Assembly (NCBI RefSeq): GCF_032854445.1
Contig: NC_088295.1
Coordinates: forward strand, 87,071,836 to 87,135,835
Origin: Liolophura sinensis
Lineage: Eukaryota > Mollusca > Polyplacophora > Chitonida > Chitonidae
Direction: 5' to 3'
DNA: 64,000 bases
Numbering within the stretch: the first letter of the stretch is position 1; each line of letters opens with the position of its first letter. Position numbers and translations under genes: made by a program. This document shows, piece by piece, positions 45,239 to 56,440 of the stretch. The notes beneath the pieces were generated by a model. That model made no database searches and was not told the DNA's origin. It was given only the letters and a program-made list of their open reading frames with translations.

Positions 45239-46485
45239 TATTTGAGATAGTACAACAATAAAAACTGATACATTATAACGGTGTGGATGTTACTCTACAA
45301 TCCATTCTTGACGTAACAATGGTTCGAGGTTCAATGGTTAAAAAAATATGCCGCCTCCCCATTATCACGTGACACTTTCAGCGCTAGTTATTGGCCAAGT
45401 TCATTATGCCTTCTACATGGTTACTCGGAGTGAATTGCCCGTCAGTGCCATATCCCCAGGGCTGACCTTCATCTTCTCGGCTTTCAAAACTTTTTAGAAT
45501 TTTTGACATATTTTTTTTGTGATAACTGTGTCCTATATCCTGTTTTCTATGTATATATAGTGGCAGACGTTAGGTTCACTTTAAAAAAGAAACTATAACA
45601 GTGCGACATGATTGTTGGAATATATACACTACGCAGTCTTTGCTTCAACTAGATTTCATTTTTAATGATAATTTGTCGCGATTTTGCATGTAGCACTTTT
45701 ATTTCTATATTGGTTTTTGAACTGAAGTGCAGGCCGTCATATGTAATCTGATTCCTCAAGGCCTAATGCAAGAAAAGTGAGCACCTTCGTATTTCATTGC
45801 AAGTTTACACACCCATCATGAATACATTTACACAGCACTTTCAAATATTTTTGTTTTGTTTCCAGGCATTATGGCATAATGGTTTGAGGGGTGTAAATGG
45901 ACGCATTGTTGGAGAAACGTGTTTGCACTGTCTATACACGCAGCAAGTTATTACAATAAGGGCTTGTTTCACTTTTGTTACAGATAATAATAGTAATAAA
46001 AAAGACCGCAGGAGTTTATAGCTGTGGAGATGTCACTCTCCTACCAGCAACCTTTTCAAGAGCTCAAGGCAAACAATAGTTTACAGAGTCATCTTGCAAG
46101 TTGGAAAACTACACAATTATGTAGCTTGAATACAATTACATGAGTGTAAAGGAGATTTATGAGGAAGTCTTAAGGGTTCCTTTCTCATGTTATCTTGACC
46201 TCATCAAAATTCTACGTTTTTAGATGGTTTTTACACGAGTATTTGCAAAGTCTGAGCAGAAAGGTGAGAAGCGAAAGCTTAGTGTGCACAAATCATGAAA
46301 ATTATCACACACAGACTACATATACACTACTTACGTGCATGTTTCATCTCGTAGCACACGTGAGAAAATTGTAAGTGCTTGCGATGCAAACGCATTCATA
46401 TAAACAACCTTTTTACTTCATACAGATATAAGAGTAGCAACTGAGCGACTGTGAAAGCGCTCACGTGCAAATGGGAATGATTGGT
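45239..46485. other. Unique DNA, no gene recognised
   Basis: Short frames only. No tandem repeats, SINEs or RNA genes were seen. Confidence 0.55.
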
Positions 46486-46508
46486 ATTAGGGTAAGGGTT
46501 AGGGTTGG
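46486..46508. repeat. Short telomere-like stretch (TTAGGG-type)
   Basis: TATTAGGGTAAGGGTTAGGG followed by TTGGG gives about four degenerate hexamers of the animal telomere repeat. It is too short to call a telomere. It may be a repair scar or chance. Confidence 0.6.
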
Positions 46509-46548
46509 GCTATCAGCGTATCCCTAGCTCTATCCTGGAGGCTGCAAA

Positions 46549-46662
46549 TACCCTCCCATGTATCGGACTATGTGCACACCTGAAACCTTGCACGAGTTCC
46601 TCCTGTACCCTTCCATGTATCGGACTATGTGCACACCTGAAACCTTGCACGAATTCTTCCTG
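46549..46662. repeat. 57-bp tandem duplication
   Basis: TACCCTCCCATGTATCGGAC... at 46549-46605 is repeated at 46606-46662 with a few substitutions (CC to TT, G to A, C to T). 57 is a multiple of 3 and the + frame gives two LPCIGLCAHLKPCT-type 19-residue repeats in a short frame (46505-46696, true ATG not verified as functional). It begins 40 bases right of the telomere-like stretch. Confidence 0.9.
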
Positions 46663-47200
46663 TGTCCTGGAGTGCAGTTTTAACTCGGGCCTGTAACTTC
46701 ATGTGCCATATTACTTCCTCACTCTCATACCAGAACATAATTCCCGAAAGAATATATAAGGGTTTAATGGAATGGGCTATCGGCTACATTCATGTCTTCG
46801 TGGCGTTCTCATCTCACGAAACTTTACAAACAAGAAGGGCGAAGTGGATAGTTTGCTTTGTTTTGTTTTTCACATATTTAAGTAATCTCCACTGAAAACA
46901 ATGTTACGTCTTAAACCTAGCCTCATTAGTCGGCTATGTACTGTTGTTTACCACTTTGTCATGATTTCCTCAGCTACCATTCATGGACGACGGAGCCAAG
47001 TCAATTTATTTCAAAACTCTTAATTTGCGCGTGTACTTTAAGACTATATTCTAATAACTGTTACGAGGTCATAGAAATTGGGTTGATTCATCTGTTGTGT
47101 TGTTCTGTATTTGTCAGTTGATGTAAGTCACGTGCGATCAGTCCCATTCTGGACATGTATCGTCAACAAACGTCAGTTTCCATTGTTCCTGGTTACTTGG
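46663..47200. other. Unique DNA, no gene recognised
   Basis: Short frames only. Confidence 0.5.
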
Positions 47201-47305
47201 TGTCAAGAAGAGGTCGGCAGCACCACCCATGAAACTGGCCACCATCGTATAAGTGTAAAGCTCCTTAACCCGGGCGTTAAGCAACAATCAAGTGAATTAA
47301 TATAA
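47201..47305 (+). mobile_element. Weak SINE-core fragment
   Basis: CTGGCCACCATCGTATAAGTG followed by GGGCGTTAAGCAACAATCAA resembles the SINE 3' half in outline, with a large deletion and many changes. Low confidence. Confidence 0.35.
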
Positions 47306-47436
47306 ATACGTAAAGTGTATGACGTAAGGGCTGTTATTAAAAATGACTCACTGAGTTAGATTATGTTATGTTGTTGCTGACGAATGGTTCGTGGATATCA
47401 GAACCGATATCAAGTTTACCAGTTAGAAGTGTGAGT

Positions 47437-47648
47437 TTTGTAAGACGGCATTAGTATCTTAGACGGCCAAAGCACTGATTCTCTGCACCTATCAGGCCCT
47501 TGATCAATTCGCGTGCTCGAATCTAGCTGTAGTTGTTTCAGATGCGTCTTTAACCCTAGGCTTGTCGGCCACATATCTGTGAATGTCAGGGATTTACTTT
47601 TGTTTCCTCCACTTATAAACCCCACACCAATCAATCTAATCAAATCAA
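47437..47648 (+). mobile_element. Probable SINE of a third type
   Basis: It reads GACGGCATTAGTATCTTAGA, then a B-box-like GCTCGAATCTAG at 47514, then CTTGTCGGCCACATATCTGT, and ends in CCAATCAATCTAATCAAATC. The layout (tRNA-like head, conserved middle, short A/T/C-rich tail) fits a SINE, and I recall similar text from bivalve DNA. Family unassigned. Confidence 0.5.
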
Positions 47649-50536
47649 ATCGGTTTTGTACGTGTTATGTGGAGCATGTATTGCACTGATGCGAATGTAG
47701 CCGTGATGAAGGTACGGATAACACAGGCTCGCTCGGTATGCCTCATACACATAGTAGCTACAACTCTACACGTTAACCGTGTAAATGTAAATATTTATGG
47801 ACTCAGTCGACAGAATGTCTCAACAAGACAAAACAATCCGGCACATTTTTAACTTTAACAAAAATATGTGTAGAAAAGCGATCATTGGAATGCATGAGAC
47901 TCTGGTTCGTTGTGTGAATGGCTAGTGTGCGGGGTCGTGAGAAAACATGTGTTTTGACCCCATTCCCACAATGCGGAGAACAAAAGCTGTCCAGTGACTT
48001 GTTACTAGACTAAAATTCCAGGCATGACGTGAGTTAAAGCTCACAAACAGGACAAGACAAAAATTCTCTCCGTATTTTTAAATAATCACCACGTGTGGCT
48101 ATTTATGTTGTTGAATTATCGAGTTAAATAAAATTAATTAAATCATAGATCAAATGTGGATAGTGACAGAAAATAATCCGAGCCGTCTATGGATGTATAT
48201 AATCTTACAGATATGCTCTCCCCATCGAGATAACATGTTACAGGCACCATTAGGTGATGTCGTGTCACAGCGTGCTCAAGCTGACCTGCGTGTGCCATTC
48301 CACCAATATGTGAAGCCCACAGTCAAGCTGTTGTATGTCATACCAGCAGTTGGAGATTCCACTTAGCTTTTTGCGTCTTCGCTAACAAGTTATCGCGGTG
48401 TCAGAGAAGAAAATTACACCTTTTATTACATCAACCAAACAGTTTACCACTGGGTCGGTGTGTGTTTGGTAGTATTTGCTTTGAGAGGTGGCTGATGGCA
48501 ACCTTGAGCTGACAGATGCTGAAGTGAGGCATGCTACAGGGCGCTCACGAAACTCCACGTGACTCCCTTAGTCTCACGTAACCTACCGAAGGACATCACG
48601 TAGCCCGGGTCAATTACCACTAAAATTAGCTATCTATATTAAGGAGTGATACCAACGAGGCATTCAGGGCACGACTTCATCCCTGGTATCAATGAACCTT
48701 TCCAGCTTCTCTTTTTATTATGGCTTTGTGGCACAGCACCAATCATCTGTGCCCAACAACAACAAAACTGTGTCTTGTCGAGAACGTCATCGACCTCGTC
48801 ATCCAATCATAACCCGATAAATTCGCGGCAATCAAAGTTCGCCAGGTGTACAACACGACAAGGCGTGCATTGCCTGTGACGGATAAAACGGTTTTTTTTT
48901 AAACTCCGACCAAAACAAACGTAAGCCTTGAATGATTTGCCCAAAGTTAAAATATTTCTTGTCTGGGATAATATCCACATGTGATATAAGGAGCCTGTTT
49001 CATTGATAACCTTCTTGTTTCCACTAACCTGTATGAAGTTTAGAACTGGTTATGTTCGCTGCCATATTCATCTTGAGGAGCACAGTAGGCCTTCTCCTGC
49101 CAGTTGGCTGTCGACAGTAGCTTTGTGTGTCAGCGAAAATGAAACTGTCCTTGTCGTGATCCATCAAATTTTACGACATCAGTGAAGTTTTTTCCTGTTA
49201 CTGTATTACAAACGCGGACTCACCATTCGACATTTCTCTCATGTCAAAGTAATAGATGGTTACGTGTGAGCAGAGAAGGTCAACGTGATCTCCACGCACA
49301 CGTCTTAATTACTTCAGATTTCTTTGACAGTGCATGTCAGTGCCGTTGTAATCAATGTTCAGGTGTCAAAAACAGCCTCAGTGACAGCTGATTTGACGTT
49401 GCTTGTTGTCCAGGGCTAACCCAACAGGCTACACTCAGCCAACTCTCGGGTACACTCCTAGCTTCACGCAACTCCATGGTTTTATAACAAGAAGATAAAA
49501 ACTCGCGCTTGACATTAGACATTTCTGACAGTTTGTTTTCTTTCAATCTTCTCAACATGTGTAAGGTTGTCAATAAGGCCTCAGTCAAAAAGCTAAACAG
49601 AATAATTCCTCAAAACACATCATTTATTACTAAATAAACCTCACTGACTGATGTATTCCATCGAAAATAAATGCACCACAATAAAATAGTACGCCTTATG
49701 ATAACATTTAGAAATTTATAACAGGTAATATTAAGTCTTGATAACAATCCTTTCTTTCGCTCCATAAAAACTATACCTACAAAGCTATAGACTGCAGCCA
49801 ACTACTCCCATGCTTGCACCGCTAATGTCTTTCCTTATCACTGATGCAGGAACAGGAACAAGTTTGGTTAAAACAACTGTATAAATGGATCATATACAGC
49901 TCTGGATAATGATATACACAACTATTTAGTTTTTATGAATATTAGATTTCTAAAGAAATCACTTCGAAATGTATATTGTGCTCTCACTCCCGCTCTATAA
50001 GGCAGGCACCTGCTCCTGACAGGGACGATGTTTTTTCGCAGGCTACTGCACTGGGAACAGATAGTTATCCAAGTGCAACTCAACTTGTCACTGCTTGTTA
50101 CATTTGCCTTACAATTATAACCTATAAACCTAGTTTTCTGGCATAAAACATTCGTCAACCTCAACATTTAACTGGATCCAAGAAGACAGCGGATAAACAA
50201 GGTAAAGAAAATGGGCCAGACTTCTATAAACAAGTGTATCAATATTGTCTACAGATAGGCGATTACTCCAAATAGCTTGATAATTTAGTCAAGAGATATA
50301 CAAAGCACATCCAGCAAGTTTCTCATACATGACTGGGTTAAGTGTATTGGTAAATGACCAGTAATTAAAGTATTCATTGTATCGTCCTTCTTTGGTCTGC
50401 ATTGTCCAAGACGCTGGCTGTACTAGACGATGCCTATATTCACCAGTTTCAAATATGTACTTATTCGCAGTGAATTTTTAACCGTCACTAGAGTCTGTGT
50501 GTTTTTACATGTGTCTCACATTATATAAGATTATAA
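47649..50536. other. Unique DNA, no gene recognised
   Basis: Only short frames with no recognisable domain. A T9 run is at 48891. No arrays or mobile elements were recognised. Confidence 0.55.
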
Positions 50537-50932
50537 ATGCTAAAGTGGTGCATATTTCATTACTGTATAATTGAAGACGTACAGCATAGAGAGTACAACC
50601 AGAGTATCGACGATAGGGTGATAGCTGGCAAATGGTCACACGTAACCGGTGAAATAAGGCCTCTTGTAAATTTACTTCAGTTAGGGTTTTATTCTAACCG
50701 TTCATGTGCAGTGTACCAGTGCGAAGTGGCGTTATGCTATAATCATCCACCTATTCTTTTACAAGTGCTCTTTATACCTCCTGTTATGGGTGTATGTTTA
50801 TTGACTCCACATTCCCTTCTTCACGTTTTACGACGTTTAGTTCATTGCCATCGTCGTGCGCCAAAATTCACACATTTCTACATTCTGCATTGTATAATTT
50901 ACAGTTTTTCGACATACATAAACTTTGTGTAG
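50537..50932 (+). CDS. Hypothetical 131-residue frame, no family
   Basis: This is the longest ATG-started frame outside repeats. It begins MLKWCIFHYCIIEDVQHREY, has a hydrophobic segment around residues 76-98 (ILLQVLFIPPVMGVCLL), and ends at 50932. It has no domain I recognise and no neighbouring exon signals. Frames of this size are expected by chance in 64 kb. Confidence 0.15.
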   Translation: MLKWCIFHYCIIEDVQHREYNQSIDDRVIAGKWSHVTGEIRPLVNLLQLGFYSNRSCAVYQCEVALCYNHPPILLQVLFIPPVMGVCLLTPHSLLHVLRRLVHCHRRAPKFTHFYILHCIIYSFSTYINFV

Positions 50933-51161
50933 ACACCGGAACAAATCGCTTTGTTTAATGGTATCTAATTGTATTGAAAGAAATGTGAAACTTTACTTTT
51001 TTCTTGTTCAACTTAAATAAAACACGTGAATAATCTCCACAAATGTGACCAAGAGTGCCACAAAGGCTCCTAGATGCAATACTATTTCACTGTCACAAAC
51101 TTCCACCGCGAGTTTTTAATGTACCGTACGAAAGTTAACCAGGTTTGATCAATCCGGTAAC
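50933..51161. other. Unique DNA, nothing recognised
   Basis: Short unique stretch left of a SINE. Confidence 0.5.
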
Positions 51162-51548
51162 CTCTTAATCTAGCGTTTACCGGCCCGGATAGCACAGTTG
51201 TTAGAGCGTCCGCTTTGGGAACGTTAAATCCAGAATCAATCCTGGGTCGAGTCACACCTAAGACTTTAAAAGACTTCCTCGCTTGGCGTTCAGCATGAAG
51301 GGAATAGTGCAACGACCGTAATGTACCGGTTATACCGTATCAGTATAATGTCTCGGGCGGGGCGGCTTACTTTCCTTCGGTAAATTGAGTCAGTTAAGCA
51401 GCAATAGATAAAAGAGCGGTGGAAATCGGTCCTGCACAAGGAGGCACATTACATACACCCCAAAGATTCCTTCGTCGTCATAAAACTGACCGAAAAATTG
51501 TTGAGTACGACGTTAAACCCCAAGCACTCACTCACTCTTAATCCAGCG
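51162..51548 (+). mobile_element. Full-length CTCA-tail SINE with 14-bp target-site duplications
   Basis: The body (51176-51534) starts near CCGGCCCGGATAGCACAG, a clear tRNA-like head with an A-box-like ATAGCACAGTTGTTAG, and continues through CTTGGCGTTCAGCATGA to GTACGACGTTAAACCCC and (CTCA)n. CTCTTAATC(T/C)AGCG lies at 51162-51175 and 51535-51548 with one mismatch. It is the reference copy of this family here. Confidence 0.93.
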
Positions 51549-51719
51549 AACAATATGTTTTTGTACATGACGCGATGCTTCATTATACAACGGTGTTGTT
51601 GTTGGAAATGCTGTTTGTTGTTCTTCTTTACCAATATTGTAAACAAAATTTCAAATGAATGGCCAAGGTGTGAAGCTGTTAAAAAATCGTGTTGCTCTCA
51701 TTAATGTATTACATGTAAG

Positions 51720-52095
51720 TCTGTCATTGCTCCACTATTACAGTTTTCAGTGTGCTTCAGGGGCTCTCACTGTTCCGCCATTACAGTTTTCAGTGTACGT
51801 GAAGGGCTGGCATTGTTCCAGTATTACAGTTTTCAGTGTGGATGAGGGGTTGTCATTTTCCCACTATTACAGCTTTCATTGTGCGTTAGGGGCTGTCATT
51901 GTCCAGCTGTTACAGTTTTAGTGTGGGTGAGGGGCTGTCATTGTTCCGCTATTACAATTTTCAGTGTGAGTGAGGGGCTGTCATTGTTCCACTATTACAG
52001 TTTTATTGTGCGTGAAGGGCTGTCATTGTTCCAGTATTACAGTTTTCAGTGTGAGTGAGGGGCTGTCATTGTTCCACTATTGCAGTTTTCATTAA
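51720..52095. repeat. 43-44-bp minisatellite, block 1
   Basis: About nine copies of GGGGCTGTCATTGTTCCACT followed by ATTACAGTTTTCAGTGTG. It is followed by a segment (ATAGGCCATATCGCCTATCA..., 52080-52160) that recurs after block 2. Confidence 0.9.
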
Positions 52096-52164
52096 TAGGC
52101 CATATCGCCTATCAGTGTTCGTCGCTTCTCGTCTTACTCATCAGACTGCTGTATTATGCAAACA

Positions 52165-52655
52165 TGGCCTTGGCATTTTATATTTAAACTAAACTCAATA
52201 CCATATTTCAACCTGTCTCGGAAATTCAAATGGCGGATACATGTATTTATCTACGGTCAACCAGTAGACGAGTAAGTGTATTAGATAACAACCTGCATAC
52301 TGCTCGTCATTCTGCGAGAATCCAAGTGATAAATCAAGCCTACCATAGCTATTTATATCAAAGGCCCTCACGTGCGACAGGTGGAAAATGACACCTAGTG
52401 ACATGAGCTGAATGACTGTTTTTACACCATCAAGTATTTCAGCGGTTTTACAGAAACAACGACGCCATTATGCCGCTAATTATTAATGTTATTCCAGTTA
52501 TTTCTGCTATTTGGAGGTAAAAGGCGCGGATTGGTCAGGCATGTCTCCGGCCACTGTCCATACATCAGGACAACACGCCTCAGGCCAGCTTTGCGTTAAT
52601 TAGCCCGTCAGTACAGCAACTACGACCTACCTGGACAACCCACTGTCAAAGTAAG
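52165..52655. other. Unique DNA, nothing recognised
   Basis: Between the two repeat blocks. No gene was recognised. Confidence 0.5.
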
Positions 52656-53115
52656 ATGATACAAGTACATCTTACACTCCTCCCTAGGGACGAGTGTCCC
52701 ATCTGCACTCAGAGTTTTGTAACACGTCAGTCATACACTGTCTACTGGGGGTATAAGTGTCAAGTCTGCGCTTGGAGTTTTGTAATATGTTCATTTTATA
52801 TCTCCCGCTTGATGCAAGAATGTCCAGTATGCGTTCAAAGTTTTGTAATATGTCCGTCTTCCGCTATTACAGTTTTCAGTGTGCTTCAGGGGATGTCATT
52901 GTTTCGCTATTACAGTTTTCAGTGTGCGTGAAGGGCTGTCATTGTTCCACTATTAGTCTTCAGTGTACGTGAAGGGCTGTCATTGTTCCAGTATTACAGT
53001 TTTCAGTGTGAATGAGGGGCTGTCATTGTTCCAGTATTACAGTTTTCAATAATAGGCAAGATCGCCTATCAGTGTTCGTCGTATCTCGTCTTACTCATTA
53101 GACTGCTTTATTATC
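52656..53115. repeat. ~60-bp repeat plus 43-bp minisatellite block 2 and duplicated flank
   Basis: 52656-52860 has about three copies of a ~60-bp unit (GAGTGTCC(C/A)(A/G)TCTGC, CAGAGTTTTGTAA). 52861-53045 is the 43-bp unit again. 53040-53115 repeats the flank of block 1 (ATAGGCAAGATCGCCTATCA, TCTCGTCTTACTCAT). The composite therefore arose by duplication of a region containing both. Confidence 0.85.
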
Positions 53116-53129
53116 ACAGGACTTACGTT

Positions 53130-53475
53130 TCCTGTGAGGAGTACAATTGTCCACTTTGCGCTCAGGGTTTTGTAACATGCCAATCTTACACTACCCGAGC
53201 ACGGTCCGAGTGTCCAGTCTTAGTTCAAAGTTTTGTACTTTGTCCGTCTTACACTTCTCGCTAGGAGTATGAGTGTCCCGTCTGTGCTCAGATTGTTGTA
53301 AGATATCTGTCTTACACTTCCCGCTAGGGGTATGAGTGTCCAGTTTGTGCTCAGATTTTTGTAAGGTGTCTGTCTTACACTTCCCTCTAGGGGTATGAGT
53401 GTCCAGTGTGTGCTCCGAGTTTTGTAGTATGTTCCGGTCTTACTCTTCCTACAATACGGGCGAGTGTTCAGTTTG
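53130..53475. repeat. ~60-63-bp repeat, second block
   Basis: Five to six copies containing GAGTGTCCAGTTTGTGCTCA and TTTTGTAAGGTGTCTGTCTT. It is the same family as 52656-52860, so the two unit types alternate along 51.7-53.5 kb. Confidence 0.85.
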
Positions 53476-53479
53476 TGCA

Positions 53480-54125
53480 CATTGCATTGCAAGGCTTTGG
53501 TGTTATCCTTCAGTCACTTGATTCACGAAATTAAATCTTTTCTTGAAAGAGGTGGCCAGTGATGTTGCTGTTGCCCTGAAGCAATTCTACACCTGTTTCG
53601 GTAATGAAACTTGTCAGTGGCAGTGAAGAAAATTTCTATGCATTTTATTGGCCTTAACCACTCGAATATAGAAAGCATGGTGTGAAGTCCAGCAATGTTT
53701 ATTAATCCGTTTGTTGATACATAAAACTTGGCCTGGGGCTAAACGGAAATATCTATAATTACAGCGTATAAAAAGCTTGATATTGGCAACATTCTTGTCA
53801 GGTGGACGCGTGAGTGTAATAGAAAAGTGTTCGTCAACACAAACACTGTCGTCCCCAATCCGTCAGCATGTAGGCGAGATGCGACTTGAGTGTTATGGGA
53901 AACACGAACTGTGGTGAAAGCTAAATATTATCAGCTTAATTATTATTTCGCTAAGAACTTATGTTACTCGACATAAACCACATGGAGCTGACACAAGCGA
54001 GCTGATGTAGTCTAGGGGGCACGACAGCCTGTTGAACAAAGTGTTAGGACGAAACAAACTCAATGTGCAATGCTAATTCCATCTATCCCTCTCCTCCCCC
54101 CCACCCCCGTAAACATTCACCCTTC
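53480..54125. other. Unique DNA, nothing recognised
   Basis: It ends in a pyrimidine-rich run (CTCCTCCCCCCCACCCCCG, 54090-54108). No gene was recognised. Confidence 0.5.
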
Positions 54126-54129
54126 GAAA

Positions 54130-54560
54130 TAGCTGTCAAGTTTTGTAAATATTAGTAGGCTAGAGCTGTTAGGATCTGAAACATCTGAACAACAATTATA
54201 GGACATTTCAATTGGCTAATATCTACATGTATGTAACCAATTATAGGATGTAAACAGTTACAGGACATTTCAATTTGTTAGAATCTACATGCATGTAAAC
54301 AATTATAGAATGACTCAAGCGGTTAGGAGCTGTAACTATGAGACGTTTTAGTTTGTTAGTATCTGAACAGTTTGTGCAGTTATAGGACATTTGAAGTTGT
54401 TAGTATCTAAAGCACGTACATTTGAACAACAATTACGGAACATTTGAAGTTGTTAACTTTAAATTTGAACAACATCTACATGACGTTTGAAGTCGTTAGT
54501 ACCTCTAATCTGTACATTTGAACAACAATTACTGGATAATGTATTAGGTTAGGAAACAAG
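54130..54560. repeat. Degenerate ~50-60-bp repeat
   Basis: Recurrent words are ACAATTATAGGACATTTC, TTGTTAG(T/A)ATCT, and ATTTGAACAACAATTA. About six very degraded copies. Confidence 0.7.
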
Positions 54561-54574
54561 GAAACACCACTAGT

Positions 54575-54835
54575 TGGGGGGGGTGGGGGGGTGGTATTGC
54601 CTGTAGTCCAGTGTCACACAGCGGAAGGCTTATTGCCAGCATTCCAGTGTCACATAGCAGGGCTTATTGCCAGCTGTCCAATGTCACATGGGGGAGGGGG
54701 GTTATTGCTAGCCGTCCAGTGTCACATAGTAGGGCGTATTGCCAGTAGTCCAGTGTCACATGGGGGGGGGGGGGGGCTTATAGCCAGCAGTCCAGTGTCA
54801 CATGGGGGGGGGAGTTATTTCCAGCAGTTCATGTC
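54575..54835. repeat. ~37-bp minisatellite with long G runs
   Basis: About seven copies of GTCCAGTGTCACAT followed by G runs and GCTTATTGCCAGC. G runs reach 12-14 bases at 54762-54776, with others at 54577-54592, 54690-54699 and 54803-54811, so the + strand can form quadruplexes. Run lengths in the assembly should be treated with care. Confidence 0.9.
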
Positions 54836-54839
54836 TCCC

Positions 54840-55649
54840 TTCGTTGAGCTCGTGTATATCATTAGACAACATCCCTAAATCTCGGGCCTGCCCTCATGTC
54901 AACACTTCGCCTAAAACAGGACCATGCCAGGATATTGATTCCCTTAACAGCCATGCGGCAGTTACTATTTCGAACCAACATATACATAGAAATGTTTATT
55001 CTTGGTCAGTGAGTGGAAAATTCTTTCATTTTGTATATGGATTGTGTCAAGTCACGCGATCCACCAATATTCAGTGAAATGCTCGCACAAAACTTGTAAT
55101 TTACCTGATCTGATTACGACTGATGAAGAGACCGACTGAATAGGCCTGTGTGTTGGCGGGGAAGGTTGGGTGTGTGTGTGGGGGGGGGGGGAGTAGTTTA
55201 ACATATACCAGTCACCGAGAAAACATCAAATGTTCCTAGCCTTTGTAATGCTTCTTCACCACTTGTATCCCAAAGACAGATATTCTGTGTTTATTGTATG
55301 TCCAAGAGAGAATCCAACTGGTCATCGATTGTAGTGATAGGTGAAGACAATTTACAAACAACATCTCGTACAAAGTATAGCGTAGCCCAGGCTTTAGTTA
55401 CCAGTTAGAGGGAATATTTTGTGTGTCCCACACGTTTCTTTATAGATAGTTTTGTTGATTTTTTATTCACTCGGAAGTTGCGTGATAGATAGCATTTGAG
55501 ATCTGAGGTCCCCACAACATGTGTTAAACTTTAAGGTGGATTACCTGTCTTCTTTGTTCCCCCAAAGTCTTATCAACATTATGTTGTCTTCTTTTAGTGG
55601 TATTTGAAGACTTTGTCTTGCTTCAGCGACCAGCTATTCCCAAACCATG
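54840..55649. other. Unique DNA with one more G tract, no gene recognised
   Basis: GTGTGTGTGTGTGG followed by G10-12 at 55169-55191. No other feature was recognised. Confidence 0.5.
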
Positions 55650-55780
55650 ACTATTTATTTATTAATTAATTCATTTATTTATTAATTTATTTATTTATTT
55701 ATTTGCTTGGTTTTACGCCGTACTCTAGAATATTCCACATGCAGGATGGCGGTCAGCATTATGGTAGGAGGAATCCCAAT
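55650..55780 (-). mobile_element. SINE 3' half (common family)
   Basis: A (TTTA)n tail at 55650-55705, then GGTTTTACGCCGTACTCTAG and GATGGCGGTCAGCATTATGG. The head is missing. Confidence 0.85.
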
Positions 55781-56344
55781 GGTGGAATCGTCATACTCCT
55801 TCCAGCGCACGGGCTATCAACACGCCCTTTTACTAGCGCTATATTCCCCACACAATTTGTGTTTATTAACTTTATCATCACCAGTGGTCAACATTTCTCT
55901 CAGCATGTATTCACCCTGTCCATGTACCAACTATCCACTCACCTCATATTATGTAATTATCTTCATCCTCATCAGTGATCAATACTTTATTGCACCAGTG
56001 GTTCACTATTATGCTCACAACATTCGAAGTTATAATGGAGCGTTAGGAAAATGATTCTATAAAGTCAACCCAAAACTGATGAAATGCTCTTGACTGAGTT
56101 GCTAACGACGTGAATGTGCTGACGAAGTGATAAATTGACGGAGTGAAGGACTGAAGGACTGAGGAAATGTCAAAGATTTTGGAACATGAAATGAAATCTT
56201 GTGTTTCCTTTTAGAGAAAGTCAGTGTTTATATGTGATAAAATACGTATCAGGTAAAGGCTTAGATACCTTTGGGGGACACTTCTAAAGAGGTGCCAAGA
56301 ACGTTCTGAATTCCAAACAACTAGGGCGCTTTCGATTATACAGA
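55781..56344. other. Unique DNA, nothing recognised
   Basis: Short frames continue from the SINE into unique sequence. No gene was recognised. Confidence 0.5.
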
Positions 56345-56440
56345 AACACCGGTGTCGCCAGCAGTTAGCAACCAGCACCAAGCCAGGGTTTACTCCCGAG
56401 TCTTCCGACTTCGAGGCAGTCTCTCTTTCACTTGGCCACT
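56345..56440 (-). mobile_element. Possible tRNA-like SINE head
   Basis: On the minus strand CAGTGGCCAAGTGAAAGAGA and GAGTAAACCCTGG resemble degenerate A and B boxes. No tail or target-site duplication was identified. Confidence 0.3.
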
